Notes: a model not told the origin generated them from the sequence alone. Positions 43,525 to 54,120 are shown, numbered from the stretch's first letter. The stretch: 64,000 bases of DNA from Deltaproteobacteria bacterium (GCA_016703535.1 JADJBV010000001.1:6500001-6564000), one strand, 5' to 3'. Numbers and translations are program-made.

Positions 43525-46500
43525 ATGGGTCTTTTCCGCCTCCGGGCGTGTGTCCTCGCGTCTTTTGCCCTGCCGATGGTGGCGTGTTCGGAAGATCCAC
43601 CACCGGGCGGGAACAACACCCCCGACTCGGGGGTCACGGTGTTCTGTGATGAGGCGACGCCTTGCCAGGGTGGCCTAATCTGCGTCAGCGGCGTGTGTGA
43701 GGCCGCTCAAGTGGATGGCGGCACCGACGGCGGCGGCCCCGGCGCTCGAATGCAGGTCTGCACCCCGGACGGTTGCATCGAACCCCTGCGGATCAACTTT
43801 GGTGGATCCCGGATCGGCGCCCGCTCCGAAGAGACCTTGACCATCCGCAGCGTCGGCGAGCTCCCGCTGGAGCTGCTCAACCTCGACATCCTGAGCGCCG
43901 GGACCGAGTTTTCGGTCGATCCGGGCGGTGAAGTCGACGTGACCCTCCAGCCCAATGAGGAGTTGGCGGTGCGCGTCTCCCACGTGGCCGCCGACGGCAT
44001 CGCCGACAACGAACAACTCCAGCTCCTGACCAACGCCACTCCCTCCCGGGTTTTGGTGCAGCTCCTCACCGAATACAAAGGGGTGCCGTCCTTGTGGGTC
44101 GGCGAAGATCCCGCGATGTCGGCGGGTGAGACCATCACCTTGGACTTCGGCAACGTGCGGGCCGGCCTGCGCGAGACCCGGACGCTTTACCTCAAGAACA
44201 AGGACCGGGTGATCGACGGCTCGATCTTGGGGATCAGCGAAGCGCGGCTGGATCCCGCCAGCAGCACCAACTTCACCATGACCCTGGACGGCGCCTTGCC
44301 GGCCTTCCTCAACCAGTTCAACAGCCTCTGTGTCAGCGACGGCAACTGCGTCAACGGCGACACCTGCAACACCAGCTTGGGCGTCTGCCAAACCAGCACG
44401 GGCCTGCGGGACGTGTTGACCGCCCGGGTCGAGTTCGTGGGCACGACGCCCGGGATGATCGAAGAGTCGATCTTGGTGTTGTCCAACGACGGCGGCATGG
44501 GTCAACAGACCCGCACCATCCGGGTGCGCGCCAACGTCACCTTCAGCCAGGTCGACGTCTCACCAGATCCGATCAACTTCCCCGAGGCCTACTTGGGCTT
44601 CCCGCAGCGCCAAGAGGTGACCGTGACCAACGGCGGCACGGCCCCGCTTTCGATCACCGGTGTTGCGGTGACCGCTTCGACCGCCTTCACCGTTGATCTG
44701 CGCGGCGCGCCGGTCCCGCTCCAAGTGGCGGCCGGCGGCAGTGTGGCCTTCGACGTGATCTACACACCGACCGCGGTGGGCAACCACGCCGCCGTGTTGA
44801 CCTTGGCCTCGGACGACGTGGCCTCACCGACCACCACCGTCAACATCACCGGCACCGCTTACATCGCGCCCCAGCTGGAGCTCTCGGAACAACGGATCGA
44901 CTTCGGTGACACCCACATCCAGGTCGGCGCTCAGCCAAGCGCCACGGTCGTGGTCACCGCCCGCAACTTGGGTGGCTCGGATCTGCGGATCTCGTCCTTG
45001 GCCCGCTCCAGCACGACGTCTCAGTCGTTTTCGGTCGATCCCGTTTCGGTCCCGGCGATCGGCCCCGGCCAACAAGCGACGTTCAACGTCCGCTACAGCC
45101 CGACCTTGCCCAGCTACCCCAACCAAGAGTCGGGCTCGATCGAGGTGGTCTCCAACGATCCGCGGACCCAGCCCCTGAGCCGGGTCGGCGTGCGTGGGCG
45201 CGGCGTCAACCCCAACACCCTGGTGTTGCCGGGCAACCAGATCAACTTCAACCAGCTGCCCACCAACCCCAACGTGCCCAACATCTACTTCGCGCAGCAG
45301 CTGGACGCGTCGGTGACCATCTTCAACTCGGGCCTGGGGCCCCTGCGGATCACCAGCTTGGGCTTCAACGGAGATCTGCGGAACGCCTTCTCCATGGTGG
45401 GGGCCCCGACCCTGCCGCTGGAGATCGCCCAGGGCCAAAACTACGTGTTGACCGTGCGTTACGCGGCGCCGGCGGTTGGCACCGACGGCGCAACTTTGCA
45501 GGTCGGCACCAACGATCTCGACCTCCCCGGCGGCCTGGTGGTGGTGAGTTTGGTCGGCAGCGTCGCCTCTTGTCCGGTGCGCAGCAACGCCAGCGGCACC
45601 GCCAACGCGGCCGGAACCTGCAACTACACTTGCAATACGGGCTGGGTGGATCTGGACGGCAACGTCAACGTGCAGGGTTCGAACGGCTGCGAATACCAGT
45701 GCACCTTCACCAACATGATCGATCGGCCCGATGACAACTTCTTGGACGCCAACTGCGACGGCATCGACGGCGATCCGAACCAAGCGGTCTTCGTGGCCGC
45801 GCCGCCCCTGGGCAACAACTCCAACCTGGGCACCCGAGCCTCCCCCTTGGCGACGATCGTGGCCGCCCAGGGCGTCGCCCAAGGGACCGGCCGCGCGGTG
45901 TACGTGTCGGACGGCAGCTACAGCGGCCCGGTCACGATCGTCTCCGGGATCTCCATGTACGGCGGCTACAGCGCCTCCAACGGCTGGGCCCGGAACGCCA
46001 ACTATCGCTCCACGATCAACGGGCAAAACGGACAAGGCGTCTTCGCGCCCAACGTCACCGCCGCGACGATCTTCGATCGCTTCGAGGTCACCTCGGGCAA
46101 CGCTTTGGCCCCGATCGGCGCCTCACCCGGGCTGAACGCGATCGCCATCGAGGTGCGGGACTCGTCCTCGGCGCTGGAGATCCGCAACTGCCGGGTGATC
46201 GCGGGCAACGGCAGCAATGGCGCGGCGGGCAGCAGCGGGACCACCGGCGCCGCCGGCGGGAACGCCACGGTCGGTGAAACCGGCGCCGACGGCAACTGCA
46301 ACGGGGGCTTCGGCGGCGCGGGGGGACCTTCCACCTGCGGCAGCACCGGCGGCGCGGGCAACCGGGGTGGCTGCGACAACTCGAACGGCCTCTTGGGCGG
46401 CAGCGGCTTCGGTCCGGTCGGCCTGACCGGCGGCGGCGGCGGCGGCGGCCTCGGCGCCCAGCTCTGCGACTCGGGCGCGTGTTCGGGCAGCTGCGGCCGC

Positions 46501-47205
46501 AAGGGTGGCGGCGCCGGCAACCCCGGGATCGCCGGCCTCTCGGGCACCGCGGGCAATCACGGCGGAGGCGGTGGTGGCTTCGGCAGCGTCTTGGGCGGCA
46601 CTTGGCTCGGCGCCCGAGGCGGCAGCGGCGCAACCGGCGGCGCCGGCGGTGGCGGCGGTGGTGGTGGTGGTGGCGGCGGCGGCGCCGACGAATGTGAGGT
46701 CGATCTGCTCTTCGGCTGCGCGGGCGTCGACGCCTGCAACACCGATCGCGGCGGCGGCGGCGGCGGCGGCGGCGCCGGTGGCTGCGGCGGCAACGGTGGT
46801 GAAGGCGGCTACGGCGGCGGCGGGAGCTTCGGAATCTTCATGGCCAACAGCTCCGCGATCCTTGCCAACAACCAGATCTTCGGCGGCACCGGCGGTCGCG
46901 GCGGCGCCGGCGGCACCTACGGCGGCGGCGGCACACCGGGCAGCGGCAACTCGGGCGGCGCGGGCCAAGACGACTCGGGTCGCGGCGGCGACGGTCGCAA
47001 CGGCGGCGCCGGTGGCCGGGGCGGCTCGGGCGGCGGCGGCGGCGGTGGAGTCTCCTACTGCGTCTATCGCTACCTGAGCGGCGGCGCGGTGTTGTCCGGC
47101 AACGGCTGCACCGTGGGCCAAGGGGGCTTCGGCGGCACTGGCGGCCTGCTCAACGCGATCATCGGCGATGGCGCCACCGGCAACGCCGGCAACACCTTCC
47201 CCTAG
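43525..47205 (+). CDS. Large surface lipoprotein: ASH/choice-of-anchor repeats, beta-helix and PGRS-like Gly-rich region
   Basis: The 1226-residue protein has a lipobox signal (LPMVAC), an EGF-like Cys motif (CQGGLICVSGVC), several ASH/choice-of-anchor D Ig-like domains (about 85-680: RINFGGSRIGARSEETLTI, DFGNVRAGLRETRTLYL, INFPEAYLGFPQRQEV), a Cys-rich MopE-like segment (CNYTCNTGWVDLDGN), and a beta-helix-like region (about 770-880). The last 330 residues are GG-rich (GAGGGGGGGGGGGGG) with interspersed Cys and SYCVYRYLSGGAVLSGNGC. Typical large myxobacterial surface protein; probably adhesive or structural. An abnormal G-tract begins about 220 bases after its stop. Confidence 0.85.
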   Translation: MGLFRLRACVLASFALPMVACSEDPPPGGNNTPDSGVTVFCDEATPCQGGLICVSGVCEAAQVDGGTDGGGPGARMQVCTPDGCIEPLRINFGGSRIGARSEETLTIRSVGELPLELLNLDILSAGTEFSVDPGGEVDVTLQPNEELAVRVSHVAADGIADNEQLQLLTNATPSRVLVQLLTEYKGVPSLWVGEDPAMSAGETITLDFGNVRAGLRETRTLYLKNKDRVIDGSILGISEARLDPASSTNFTMTLDGALPAFLNQFNSLCVSDGNCVNGDTCNTSLGVCQTSTGLRDVLTARVEFVGTTPGMIEESILVLSNDGGMGQQTRTIRVRANVTFSQVDVSPDPINFPEAYLGFPQRQEVTVTNGGTAPLSITGVAVTASTAFTVDLRGAPVPLQVAAGGSVAFDVIYTPTAVGNHAAVLTLASDDVASPTTTVNITGTAYIAPQLELSEQRIDFGDTHIQVGAQPSATVVVTARNLGGSDLRISSLARSSTTSQSFSVDPVSVPAIGPGQQATFNVRYSPTLPSYPNQESGSIEVVSNDPRTQPLSRVGVRGRGVNPNTLVLPGNQINFNQLPTNPNVPNIYFAQQLDASVTIFNSGLGPLRITSLGFNGDLRNAFSMVGAPTLPLEIAQGQNYVLTVRYAAPAVGTDGATLQVGTNDLDLPGGLVVVSLVGSVASCPVRSNASGTANAAGTCNYTCNTGWVDLDGNVNVQGSNGCEYQCTFTNMIDRPDDNFLDANCDGIDGDPNQAVFVAAPPLGNNSNLGTRASPLATIVAAQGVAQGTGRAVYVSDGSYSGPVTIVSGISMYGGYSASNGWARNANYRSTINGQNGQGVFAPNVTAATIFDRFEVTSGNALAPIGASPGLNAIAIEVRDSSSALEIRNCRVIAGNGSNGAAGSSGTTGAAGGNATVGETGADGNCNGGFGGAGGPSTCGSTGGAGNRGGCDNSNGLLGGSGFGPVGLTGGGGGGGLGAQLCDSGACSGSCGRKGGGAGNPGIAGLSGTAGNHGGGGGGFGSVLGGTWLGARGGSGATGGAGGGGGGGGGGGGGADECEVDLLFGCAGVDACNTDRGGGGGGGGAGGCGGNGGEGGYGGGGSFGIFMANSSAILANNQIFGGTGGRGGAGGTYGGGGTPGSGNSGGAGQDDSGRGGDGRNGGAGGRGGSGGGGGGGVSYCVYRYLSGGAVLSGNGCTVGQGGFGGTGGLLNAIIGDGATGNAGNTFP

Positions 47206-47424
47206 AGCGGCGGCAGGGCTCGTCCTGTCAACGCGAGGTCGTGATCGGATCCCGCGAAGGGATCATCGATCTGGGTCGCGTCGCGCCGGAAGGTGCAGAT
47301 CAGGGCCATACGCGACTGAGACGCCCAAAGGGGCCCGAAGCCCGGGCACCGGCTGAGCCGAAGAGACCGAGCGCGACGCGATCAACTTGACGCGGTGAGG
47401 ACAGGGCCGGGCGAGAAAGAGAAA

Positions 47425-48010
<586 letters not shown>

Positions 48011-48059
48011 GACGGGGACCAGCGCAGCAGGACAGCGGCGGGCCATTTCGGCTCGGGCA

Positions 48060-49394
48060 CTAGCGGCTGCCCATCAACCACAACTTGGTGGTTTGCTCGA
48101 GCCGGACGTTGGCCCGCAGGTGGGTGACGGCCTCGGCGAGCAACTTGCTCAAGGGAAGATCACTTCCCGCACCCGCCTCGTGAGGTTTGCCGTTGCCGCC
48201 AAACTTGCGGGCCAGCCAGGGGGCCATGCCCGGTGCGGCGCTGCGGACCGACAACTTCACCGCCGTGGGCGGGAGCTGCTCAGCCAACTCCGGAGGCAAA
48301 TTGGCGCGCTGCTCCTTTGGCGTCTCGACGCCGAAGACGACGGCCCCATAACCGGTCGCCCGGGTTCGCTCCTCGACGACGTCGAGCACGCTGTACAACA
48401 CGTCCGACCAGGTCGTGTCCGGTCGGACCGCTCGAGCCTTCGACCAGGCCTCCAACATCGCCTGGCCATCGAGGGCGAAGGTGGCGAACTTGAACGTGCC
48501 CTCCTGGTGGGTCTCTTCGGCGAGGTGGCGAAGCAGCTCTCGCTTGACGTCGGATCGGATCGAACGATCGAAGCCGGCGAAGACCTCCTTCAGATCCAGC
48601 TCTCCAGCGTCGATGATACTCCGCACCATGCCGACGGTGGCCGAAGACGACCGCGCCGCCTCGAAGCCCCGGGTGTCGGAGTAGGTGGCCGCGAGGATGG
48701 GCGCCAAAAGATCACGCCAGCCGTCGGCGGTCAGGTCGGCGGCGTTACGTTCGATGCCCCGGAGGGCGGTGGCCAAGGTCATCAAGGCCGCGGCGTCGGC
48801 GCCGAGTTCCTTCCAGACGACGAGTTCGGTGTCCTCGCCGATCCCCAGGCTCGCCTTGGTGGGAGCGATGTCATGGTGGTCGACGATGATCACCCGCTTG
48901 GCCCTCTTGAGCGCCTCCTGGGCCGCGGGGCCGATCCGCGTCCCGTCGTTGTCCACCAAAACCACGGTCTCGTAAGCCCGCTGGGCGATCTGTTCGGCGG
49001 TGGCCAGCTCATCACGGCGCAAGACTGGAGCGATGGCCAGCGGGGGCGGCCCGTTGACGTGGGCCGCGGCAGGGAGTCCAAGGATCTGCCGGGCCCGAGC
49101 CCAAGCGACCGCACTCCCGAAGCAGTCCGGATCTCCCGGCGCGTCGCCGACCACCAAACAACTGCCGGGGTGCAGGAACGCATCCACCACCCCATCCGGG
49201 ACCCGCTTGGTCCAGACGCTCGCGCCGACCCGGTTGTAGGTGAGCTCGCAGTAGGCGCCCGCCTCGGGGATCAAGTCCGGACGGCGGGTGGGGTCCAGGA
49301 GGGGAGCCACGACGGGCGCGTCCAAAAAAAGACGGGTCAGGGCCGGGGCCTGGTGCACATGCGGCACCCAAGGTTGTTTCCCGACGGTCTTCAC
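48060..49394 (-). CDS. DHH-family phosphoesterase-like protein
   Basis: A product of about 444 residues with the DHH superfamily motifs: VVLVDNDGTRIGP, then the hallmark VIIVDHHDIAPT, and a later ATYSDTRGFEAA (D-T-x-G-F motif III). The family includes NrnA nano-RNases, RecJ and c-di-AMP phosphodiesterases; this one has a divergent N-terminus (FLHPGSCLVVGDAPGDPDCFGSA, DPDC instead of DADG-type motif I). The C-terminal end touches the abnormal G-tract, but its last residues (TKLWLMGSR) look normal. GTG at 49394 follows AAGG; a longer frame to 49430 is unsupported. Molecular substrate is undecided. Confidence 0.72.
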   Translation of the reverse strand: MKTVGKQPWVPHVHQAPALTRLFLDAPVVAPLLDPTRRPDLIPEAGAYCELTYNRVGASVWTKRVPDGVVDAFLHPGSCLVVGDAPGDPDCFGSAVAWARARQILGLPAAAHVNGPPPLAIAPVLRRDELATAEQIAQRAYETVVLVDNDGTRIGPAAQEALKRAKRVIIVDHHDIAPTKASLGIGEDTELVVWKELGADAAALMTLATALRGIERNAADLTADGWRDLLAPILAATYSDTRGFEAARSSSATVGMVRSIIDAGELDLKEVFAGFDRSIRSDVKRELLRHLAEETHQEGTFKFATFALDGQAMLEAWSKARAVRPDTTWSDVLYSVLDVVEERTRATGYGAVVFGVETPKEQRANLPPELAEQLPPTAVKLSVRSAAPGMAPWLARKFGGNGKPHEAGAGSDLPLSKLLAEAVTHLRANVRLEQTTKLWLMGSR

Positions 49395-49417
49395 AGACTG
49401 CAGGCTACCTTGCGCAA

Positions 49418-49452
49418 GCGCTCCCCACACTCCGCAGTGTGTCCTGGAGCGC
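49418..49452. repeat. Two-step hairpin between msrBA and the DHH gene
   Basis: Outer arms GCGCTCC/GGAGCGC (49418-49424, 49446-49452) and inner arms CACACT/AGTGTG (49426-49431, 49436-49441) with a small asymmetric internal loop. No T-tract; perhaps a factor-dependent end of the msrBA transcript or a processing site. It extends into a short region upstream of the DHH start. Confidence 0.45.
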
Positions 49453-49597
49453 CGCGACCCCGCTGCTGGCGAGTCGAGGCCTCAGCTTTCAGAACTGAAG
49501 CGGAGGGGCCCATTCGGCGAAACAAATCGCCGGACCTGAACCAGGAACGCAGGGTTGGACCGAGGGGTCGCCCCGAGAATGCAAGTTGGGTTGCAGG

Positions 49598-50665
49598 CTA
49601 CCAGTCGCGGAGGAAGTGACAGGTGTAGCCGCCCGGATTTTTCTCGAGATAGTCCTGGTGATAACCTTCGGCCGGGAAAAAGGTCCCGGCAGCGGTGATC
49701 TCGGTGACGATCGGCCGGGGCCACTTCTTGGAGGCGTCGACCTTGGCCTTGGCCTCTTCGGCGGCCTTCTTCTGGGCGTCGGACAGGTAGAAGATCGCGG
49801 AGCGGTATTGGGTGCCGACGTCGTTGCCCTGCCGGTTGACCGTGGTCGGGTCGTGCATGCGGAAGAACCACTTCTCGAGCAGGTCGCTGTAGCTCACCTT
49901 GGTCGGATCAAAGACGATCCGCACCGCCTCGGCGTGCCCGGTGCGACCCGTCTTCATGTCTTCGTAGCGCGGGTTGTCGAAGGTGCCGCCGCTGTAACCC
50001 ACGTCGGTCTCGATGACGCCCGGGATCTTGCGCAGCAGATCTTCCATGCCCCAAAAACACCCGCCAGCCAGGATCGCGGTTTCGGTCTTCACAGGGGCCT
50101 CCTTTTTCGCCACGGCGCCGGGAAACAACCCGGCATATTGGCCGTAGCCTTCGTTCTCTAGCTCAGCGGCCGGGATGAACCGCAGCGCCGCCGAGTTGAT
50201 GCAATAACGTTGTCCGGTGGGCTTCGGCCCGTCGTCGAAGAGGTGCCCCAAGTGGGAGTCGGCGATCTTGGAACGGACCTCCACCCGGACCATGCCGTGG
50301 CTGCTGTCCCGCTTCTCGACCACCAAGGTGGGCTCCAACGGCCGCACGAAGCTGGGCCACCCGGTGCCCGAGTCGAACTTGTCGTGAGAGCTGAAGAGCG
50401 GCTCGCCGCTGACGACGTCCACGTAGATCCCGTCGGCGTGATTGTTCCAAAACTCGTTGCGGAACGCCGGTTCCGTCCCGTTGTTTTGAGTGACCTCCAG
50501 TTGCTCGCGGCGGAGGCGTCGTTGGATCTCTTCGGGTCCAGGCTTTTTCCACATGCTGGTGTCCAATGGCCCCGTGCGAGCCGGTCTGGGCGGCTCGGGG
50601 GCGGCTTGGGCGCGGCAGGCCCAGAGGGCACAGGCGCCGAGGGTCAGGAGGCTACGAAAACTCAT
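49598..50665 (-). CDS. Secreted bifunctional methionine sulfoxide reductase MsrB-MsrA
   Basis: The 355-residue protein has a signal peptide (LLTLGACALWACRAQA), an MsrB domain (about 45-170) with catalytic Cys155 (QRYCINSAAL) and an MsrA domain (about 190-355) with catalytic Cys203 (GGCFWGMEDL) and GYSGG, EAVRI, YRSAIFY motifs. The zinc-binding Cys pairs of many MsrB proteins are absent (SGEPLFSS). It repairs both R and S methionine sulfoxide in periplasmic or envelope proteins, an order (B then A) also seen in fused forms of other bacteria. It stands alone, with a two-step hairpin downstream. Confidence 0.93.
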   Translation of the reverse strand: MSFRSLLTLGACALWACRAQAAPEPPRPARTGPLDTSMWKKPGPEEIQRRLRREQLEVTQNNGTEPAFRNEFWNNHADGIYVDVVSGEPLFSSHDKFDSGTGWPSFVRPLEPTLVVEKRDSSHGMVRVEVRSKIADSHLGHLFDDGPKPTGQRYCINSAALRFIPAAELENEGYGQYAGLFPGAVAKKEAPVKTETAILAGGCFWGMEDLLRKIPGVIETDVGYSGGTFDNPRYEDMKTGRTGHAEAVRIVFDPTKVSYSDLLEKWFFRMHDPTTVNRQGNDVGTQYRSAIFYLSDAQKKAAEEAKAKVDASKKWPRPIVTEITAAGTFFPAEGYHQDYLEKNPGGYTCHFLRDW

Positions 50666-50803
50666 CGCTCGAAGTACGTGACTAACACGCCACCCGTTTC
50701 CAATGCTCCCGGCGATTTCGCAAATGCTGCGTGGGTCTCACTGCGCCCTGCGGCTTGCCGGAGCCATTGGACCAAGTTCACGTTTTTTGGGCAGAATGGG
50801 CGA

Positions 50804-51670
50804 GTGCGAAACCAACCCAGCCGAACCGCCGAGGTCGTGTGCCTATTTCGGGCCATGGACCAACGGCGTCCTCCGGCCCTCCGGGTCCTGGACGATCCTT
50901 GGGCACGGCACTTCCTCAGCCCGGCGTTTCGCGCGGCCTTGGGCACCATCAAGGCCTCGGGGCCATTGGGCGAGTGGGTCGAGGCTCATTCCACGGGCCT
51001 GGCGGCGTACATCCTGACCCGACACCGCTACATCGATGACCTGTTGGTGGCCGCCTTGGCCCGCGGCATCGAACAAGTGGTGATCTTGGGCGCGGGCTAC
51101 GACACCCGAGCCTACCGCTTCTCCGACGCCTTGGCGGGTCGCCCGGTCTGGGAGCTGGACTTCCCCGCCACCTCGGCCCGGAAGCTCGAGATCCTGGGTC
51201 GGCTCGGCAAAGATCTGCCGCCCGCCCGAGTGCAGCACCTGCAGATCGATTTTCGGCAGGAGCAGGTGGAAGACGCGCTCTTTCGAGGCCAATTTTTGCT
51301 CGGGCGACCCACCTTCTTCATCTGGGAAGGCGTGTCCATGTACCTGACCCGGGACGCGGTGAAGGCCACCTTGCACATGCTGCAGGGCTTGGGAGGGCCG
51401 GGCTCGGAGTTGGCGATGGACTTCTGGTTCTTGCTCGACGCCCCCGATCTGGTGGCCGCCGCCCATCGATTGACGCCCAACCTGCTGCACGTTTTGGGGG
51501 AGCCGATCACCTTCGGCATCCACCCCGACGACGTCACCCATTTCCTCGACCGCTTGGGCTACCGGGCCAACGAGGTGATGACGGCGGCCCGCTTGGAGGC
51601 CCGTTACCTCGACAATCAGCGCTCGGTTTATCCGGCGGACTACGTGGTGCACGCGACCTGGGGGTCTTAG
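50804..51670 (+). CDS. Class I SAM-dependent methyltransferase, LCM/PPM family
   Basis: The 288-residue protein matches the leucine-carboxyl-methyltransferase-like group (TIGR00027 type): N-terminal SRTAEVVCLFRAMDQRRP, SAM-binding VVILGAGYDTRAYRF (GxGxD), acidic WELDFPATSARK, and IWEGVSMYL. Bacterial members methylate unknown small molecules or polyketides. The GTG start at 50804 (MRNQPSRTAE) is typical; a frame extending left into the msrBA antisense region is not used. Single gene with no operon partners visible. Confidence 0.85.
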   Translation: MRNQPSRTAEVVCLFRAMDQRRPPALRVLDDPWARHFLSPAFRAALGTIKASGPLGEWVEAHSTGLAAYILTRHRYIDDLLVAALARGIEQVVILGAGYDTRAYRFSDALAGRPVWELDFPATSARKLEILGRLGKDLPPARVQHLQIDFRQEQVEDALFRGQFLLGRPTFFIWEGVSMYLTRDAVKATLHMLQGLGGPGSELAMDFWFLLDAPDLVAAAHRLTPNLLHVLGEPITFGIHPDDVTHFLDRLGYRANEVMTAARLEARYLDNQRSVYPADYVVHATWGS

Positions 51671-51693
51671 AGCCCGTTCTCCTGAGCGGGCCC

Positions 51694-52812
51694 TTACGGC
51701 GAAGAACTCGGATAAGGCCGTTCGGGCCAACCGGAGCGCATCAGACCCGGGAACCGAACGTGGCCCTTCAACTTCTCGATCGCTGGGATCGCCAAAAACT
51801 GATCCGGTGTCAGTCGGCGAGCCAGGCCCCAACGAAAACCTTGTTCCAAGCTGTTGATCGCCGCCTCCGGATCACCCGCAAGCGACTTGGCGATCCCCAA
51901 ATTGGCGTAGGCCAGCGGGTTGGCCGGATCCAGATCGATGGCGGTTTGAGCGGCAACCGCGGCGTCTTTGGGGCGGTTCATCGAGAGCAAGACCTCGGCG
52001 TCGGTCAACAACACCTCGGCCCGTTGGGGCGTCTGGACCGGCAGGATCGCCAACGCCATCTCGATGTTCGATTGGGCCAAGGCGAGTTCCCCCCGGGAGA
52101 GGTGCACCAACGCCATGCGATGCCGGATCTGGGCCTCGAGGCGGCTTTGTCCTTTGGCCTCCACCAAGGCCGCTTCGAGGGCACGCAAGGCGCCGTTTGG
52201 GTCTTCCAACTCGAAGCGGCCCGCGGCCTCCTGCAGCAGCGGTTGGATCTTGGCTTCGATTCGATCTTCGTCCGAGCCATGGCGGAGCAGCTGATGATCG
52301 TGTTCGTCGGCCAAGTTTTGATCGTCGGGGCGCAGTCGTCGGGCGGTGGCCAGGGCCTGCAGACCTTCCCGGTGGCGACCCGCCGAAAACTCGTGCCGGC
52401 CCAACGCCATCCACAACAAGCCGTTGTCTGGATAACGGCGCACGCCGTCTTGTAGTGCCCGCCGCGCCGACTCGGGTTGGTGCAGCTCCGAGCGGAGGCT
52501 GGCCAACAGAGTGTAGGCCGCCGGCGGCGCGTCGACGCACTCCAAACAACGGACCAGGGCCTGCTCGCCCCGGGCCGCGTCTTCTTCGGCCAGGGTTTCG
52601 GCCGCGCGGTGGCACTCGGGTCCAGAAACACAAGCGCTCGGCGGAGGTGGTGGTGGTGGCGGCGGTGGCGGCGGTGCGGCCAGATCACCCCCCGGAGGCA
52701 GGCCCGGGTCGGTCGTCCGGCAGGCGGCCGCGACCACCAGCAAAACCAAGAGGATGGGGGCCGACCGGGCCAAGGGGACCGCAGGATAGGAGCGGCCCCG
52801 AGGCAGCGGCAA
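51694..52812 (-). CDS. TPR-repeat lipoprotein
   Basis: The 372-residue protein has a signal peptide with lipobox (LLVLLVVAAAC), a poly-Pro run of twelve residues, then TPR-like helix pairs throughout (about 60-350: NGLLWMALGRHEFSAGRHREG, LAYANLGIAKSLAGDPEAAIN). It is probably an outer-membrane or periplasmic scaffold protein. The start is uncertain (TTG at 52812 in a GC-rich context). It faces the next gene divergently across about 75 bases. Confidence 0.75.
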   Translation of the reverse strand: MPLPRGRSYPAVPLARSAPILLVLLVVAAACRTTDPGLPPGGDLAAPPPPPPPPPPPPSACVSGPECHRAAETLAEEDAARGEQALVRCLECVDAPPAAYTLLASLRSELHQPESARRALQDGVRRYPDNGLLWMALGRHEFSAGRHREGLQALATARRLRPDDQNLADEHDHQLLRHGSDEDRIEAKIQPLLQEAAGRFELEDPNGALRALEAALVEAKGQSRLEAQIRHRMALVHLSRGELALAQSNIEMALAILPVQTPQRAEVLLTDAEVLLSMNRPKDAAVAAQTAIDLDPANPLAYANLGIAKSLAGDPEAAINSLEQGFRWGLARRLTPDQFLAIPAIEKLKGHVRFPGLMRSGWPERPYPSSSP

Positions 52813-52888
52813 GGGCTACCCGGTTCGTTTTGAGCGCACCCTTGCCTACATTCGGTCGATAATCCGATCCGCAAAGGTTTGCTTGTCG

Positions 52889-54061
52889 ATGGTGAAACCG
52901 GTCCAACGCGTCGCCCGCGCCGCCCCCGTCTCCGTCGCCCCGGCCCCAATCGGCCGGCGCAAAGTTGCTCGGTCCGTCGACCCGGCCGCCCCGGTTCGGG
53001 TGCCCAAATCCGGCGAAAAGATTGGGATTGGACGGGCCGTACGGGCCCGCAGCAAGGCCCTCCTGGAGCCCTTGTCGAAGGCCGACCTCAAGGCGATCGG
53101 GGCCCGGGGTTCGGTGGGCCTGAAGGGGAGCGGCGCCCTCAAGGGTGAGGTGACGATCTCCCGGGGACGCCCCTACCTGATCACCGCCAACAAGGGGCTC
53201 AAGTCGGAGGTCCGCTTCCGCCTCGACCTCCCCCTGGCCAAGGCCGAGGCCCTGGCCGGCAAGATCTCGATGATCGGCGGCGAGCTCCACAAGACCGGCG
53301 ACTACGAAGGCAAGATCAGCGGGGCCAAGGTGGTGATCCCGCTGAAGGCCCATCGGCTCGGGGATCACTTGGAGGTGATCGGTAAGGCGGCCAACCGACC
53401 CGTGCCCGAGCCCGAAGGCCTGCCAGCGGGGACTTGGATCAAGCTGGAGCGGCCGATCAGCGTCGGTGGCCAAGTGGTCAAGGAGCTACGGCTCTGGAAC
53501 GACCAGCTGGACGACGGCCTGAAGGTGAAGCTCTACGGGCGCCTCGACAAAAAGAACTACGGCGGCGTGCTGCGCCCCAAAGGCGAATACTTCGAGCTCT
53601 CCGGGGCCTCCAACCTCACCTTGGGTGAGCCCCGCTTCGACGGCGCCAAGTTCAAGGACGCCGAAGGTCAACCGCTGGTGATCTTGCGCCACGACAGCCC
53701 CCACGTGGTGCCCGGTCCGGCGCAACTTTTTGTGCTCCGGCCCGAGGCCAAGCTGGCACACCTTGGCTCCTTCGGCGGACAGATCCCCCAGTGGGTCAAC
53801 AGCTTCCACGGCTTCCGCGCCACGGCGGCGATCGGAGCACCGACCGAAGCGGAGAAGGGCTCGTTCAAGCTGCTGCGCGGCAAAGCGTCGATGGACGGCA
53901 AAGAGCTGGTCGCCATCGGTCCCCGGGAACAGGCCGACGGCGCGGTGGTGGCCGAAGGTGCGGCCCACTGGTTCGACGTCACCACTCAGACGGTGTACGG
54001 CACCGAACAAGCCGGGAATCGAAGGGTTTTGGCGAAGGTGATCCGGGTCCCCGGCGAATGA
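52889..54061 (+). CDS. Orphan protein of about 390 residues, function unknown
   Basis: No family recognised. The N-terminus (1-50) is Pro/Arg/Ala-rich and disordered (APVSVAPAPIGRRK), then mostly beta-rich sequence with repeated short patterns (GRPYLITANKGLKSEVRF, LWNDQLDDGLKVKLYGRLD, GGVLRPKGEYFEL). No signal peptide, no Cys. The disordered Pro-rich start resembles the two orphans at 18-22 kb. ATG at 52889 chosen over TTG at 52883. The next gene downstream (Rrf2) has its own promoter. Confidence 0.65.
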   Translation: MVKPVQRVARAAPVSVAPAPIGRRKVARSVDPAAPVRVPKSGEKIGIGRAVRARSKALLEPLSKADLKAIGARGSVGLKGSGALKGEVTISRGRPYLITANKGLKSEVRFRLDLPLAKAEALAGKISMIGGELHKTGDYEGKISGAKVVIPLKAHRLGDHLEVIGKAANRPVPEPEGLPAGTWIKLERPISVGGQVVKELRLWNDQLDDGLKVKLYGRLDKKNYGGVLRPKGEYFELSGASNLTLGEPRFDGAKFKDAEGQPLVILRHDSPHVVPGPAQLFVLRPEAKLAHLGSFGGQIPQWVNSFHGFRATAAIGAPTEAEKGSFKLLRGKASMDGKELVAIGPREQADGAVVAEGAAHWFDVTTQTVYGTEQAGNRRVLAKVIRVPGE

Positions 54062-54071
54062 CCGGGAATGG

Positions 54072-54101
54072 TTGACCTCGGGTGATGTGTTAGCATATCA
54101 C
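54072..54101 (+). promoter_or_regulatory. Rrf2 gene promoter with 20-bp operator palindrome
   Basis: TTGACC (54072-54077) can serve as -35, and an A+T-rich -10 region follows 16-18 bases later. GTGATGTG-TTAG-CATATCAC (54082-54101) is a near-perfect palindrome (one mismatch) over the -10, fitting an autorepressor site for the Rrf2 protein 20 bases downstream. An ACTTAC hexamer follows at 54100-54105. Confidence 0.5.
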
Positions 54102-54120
54102 TTACACGAGGACCGACCGC

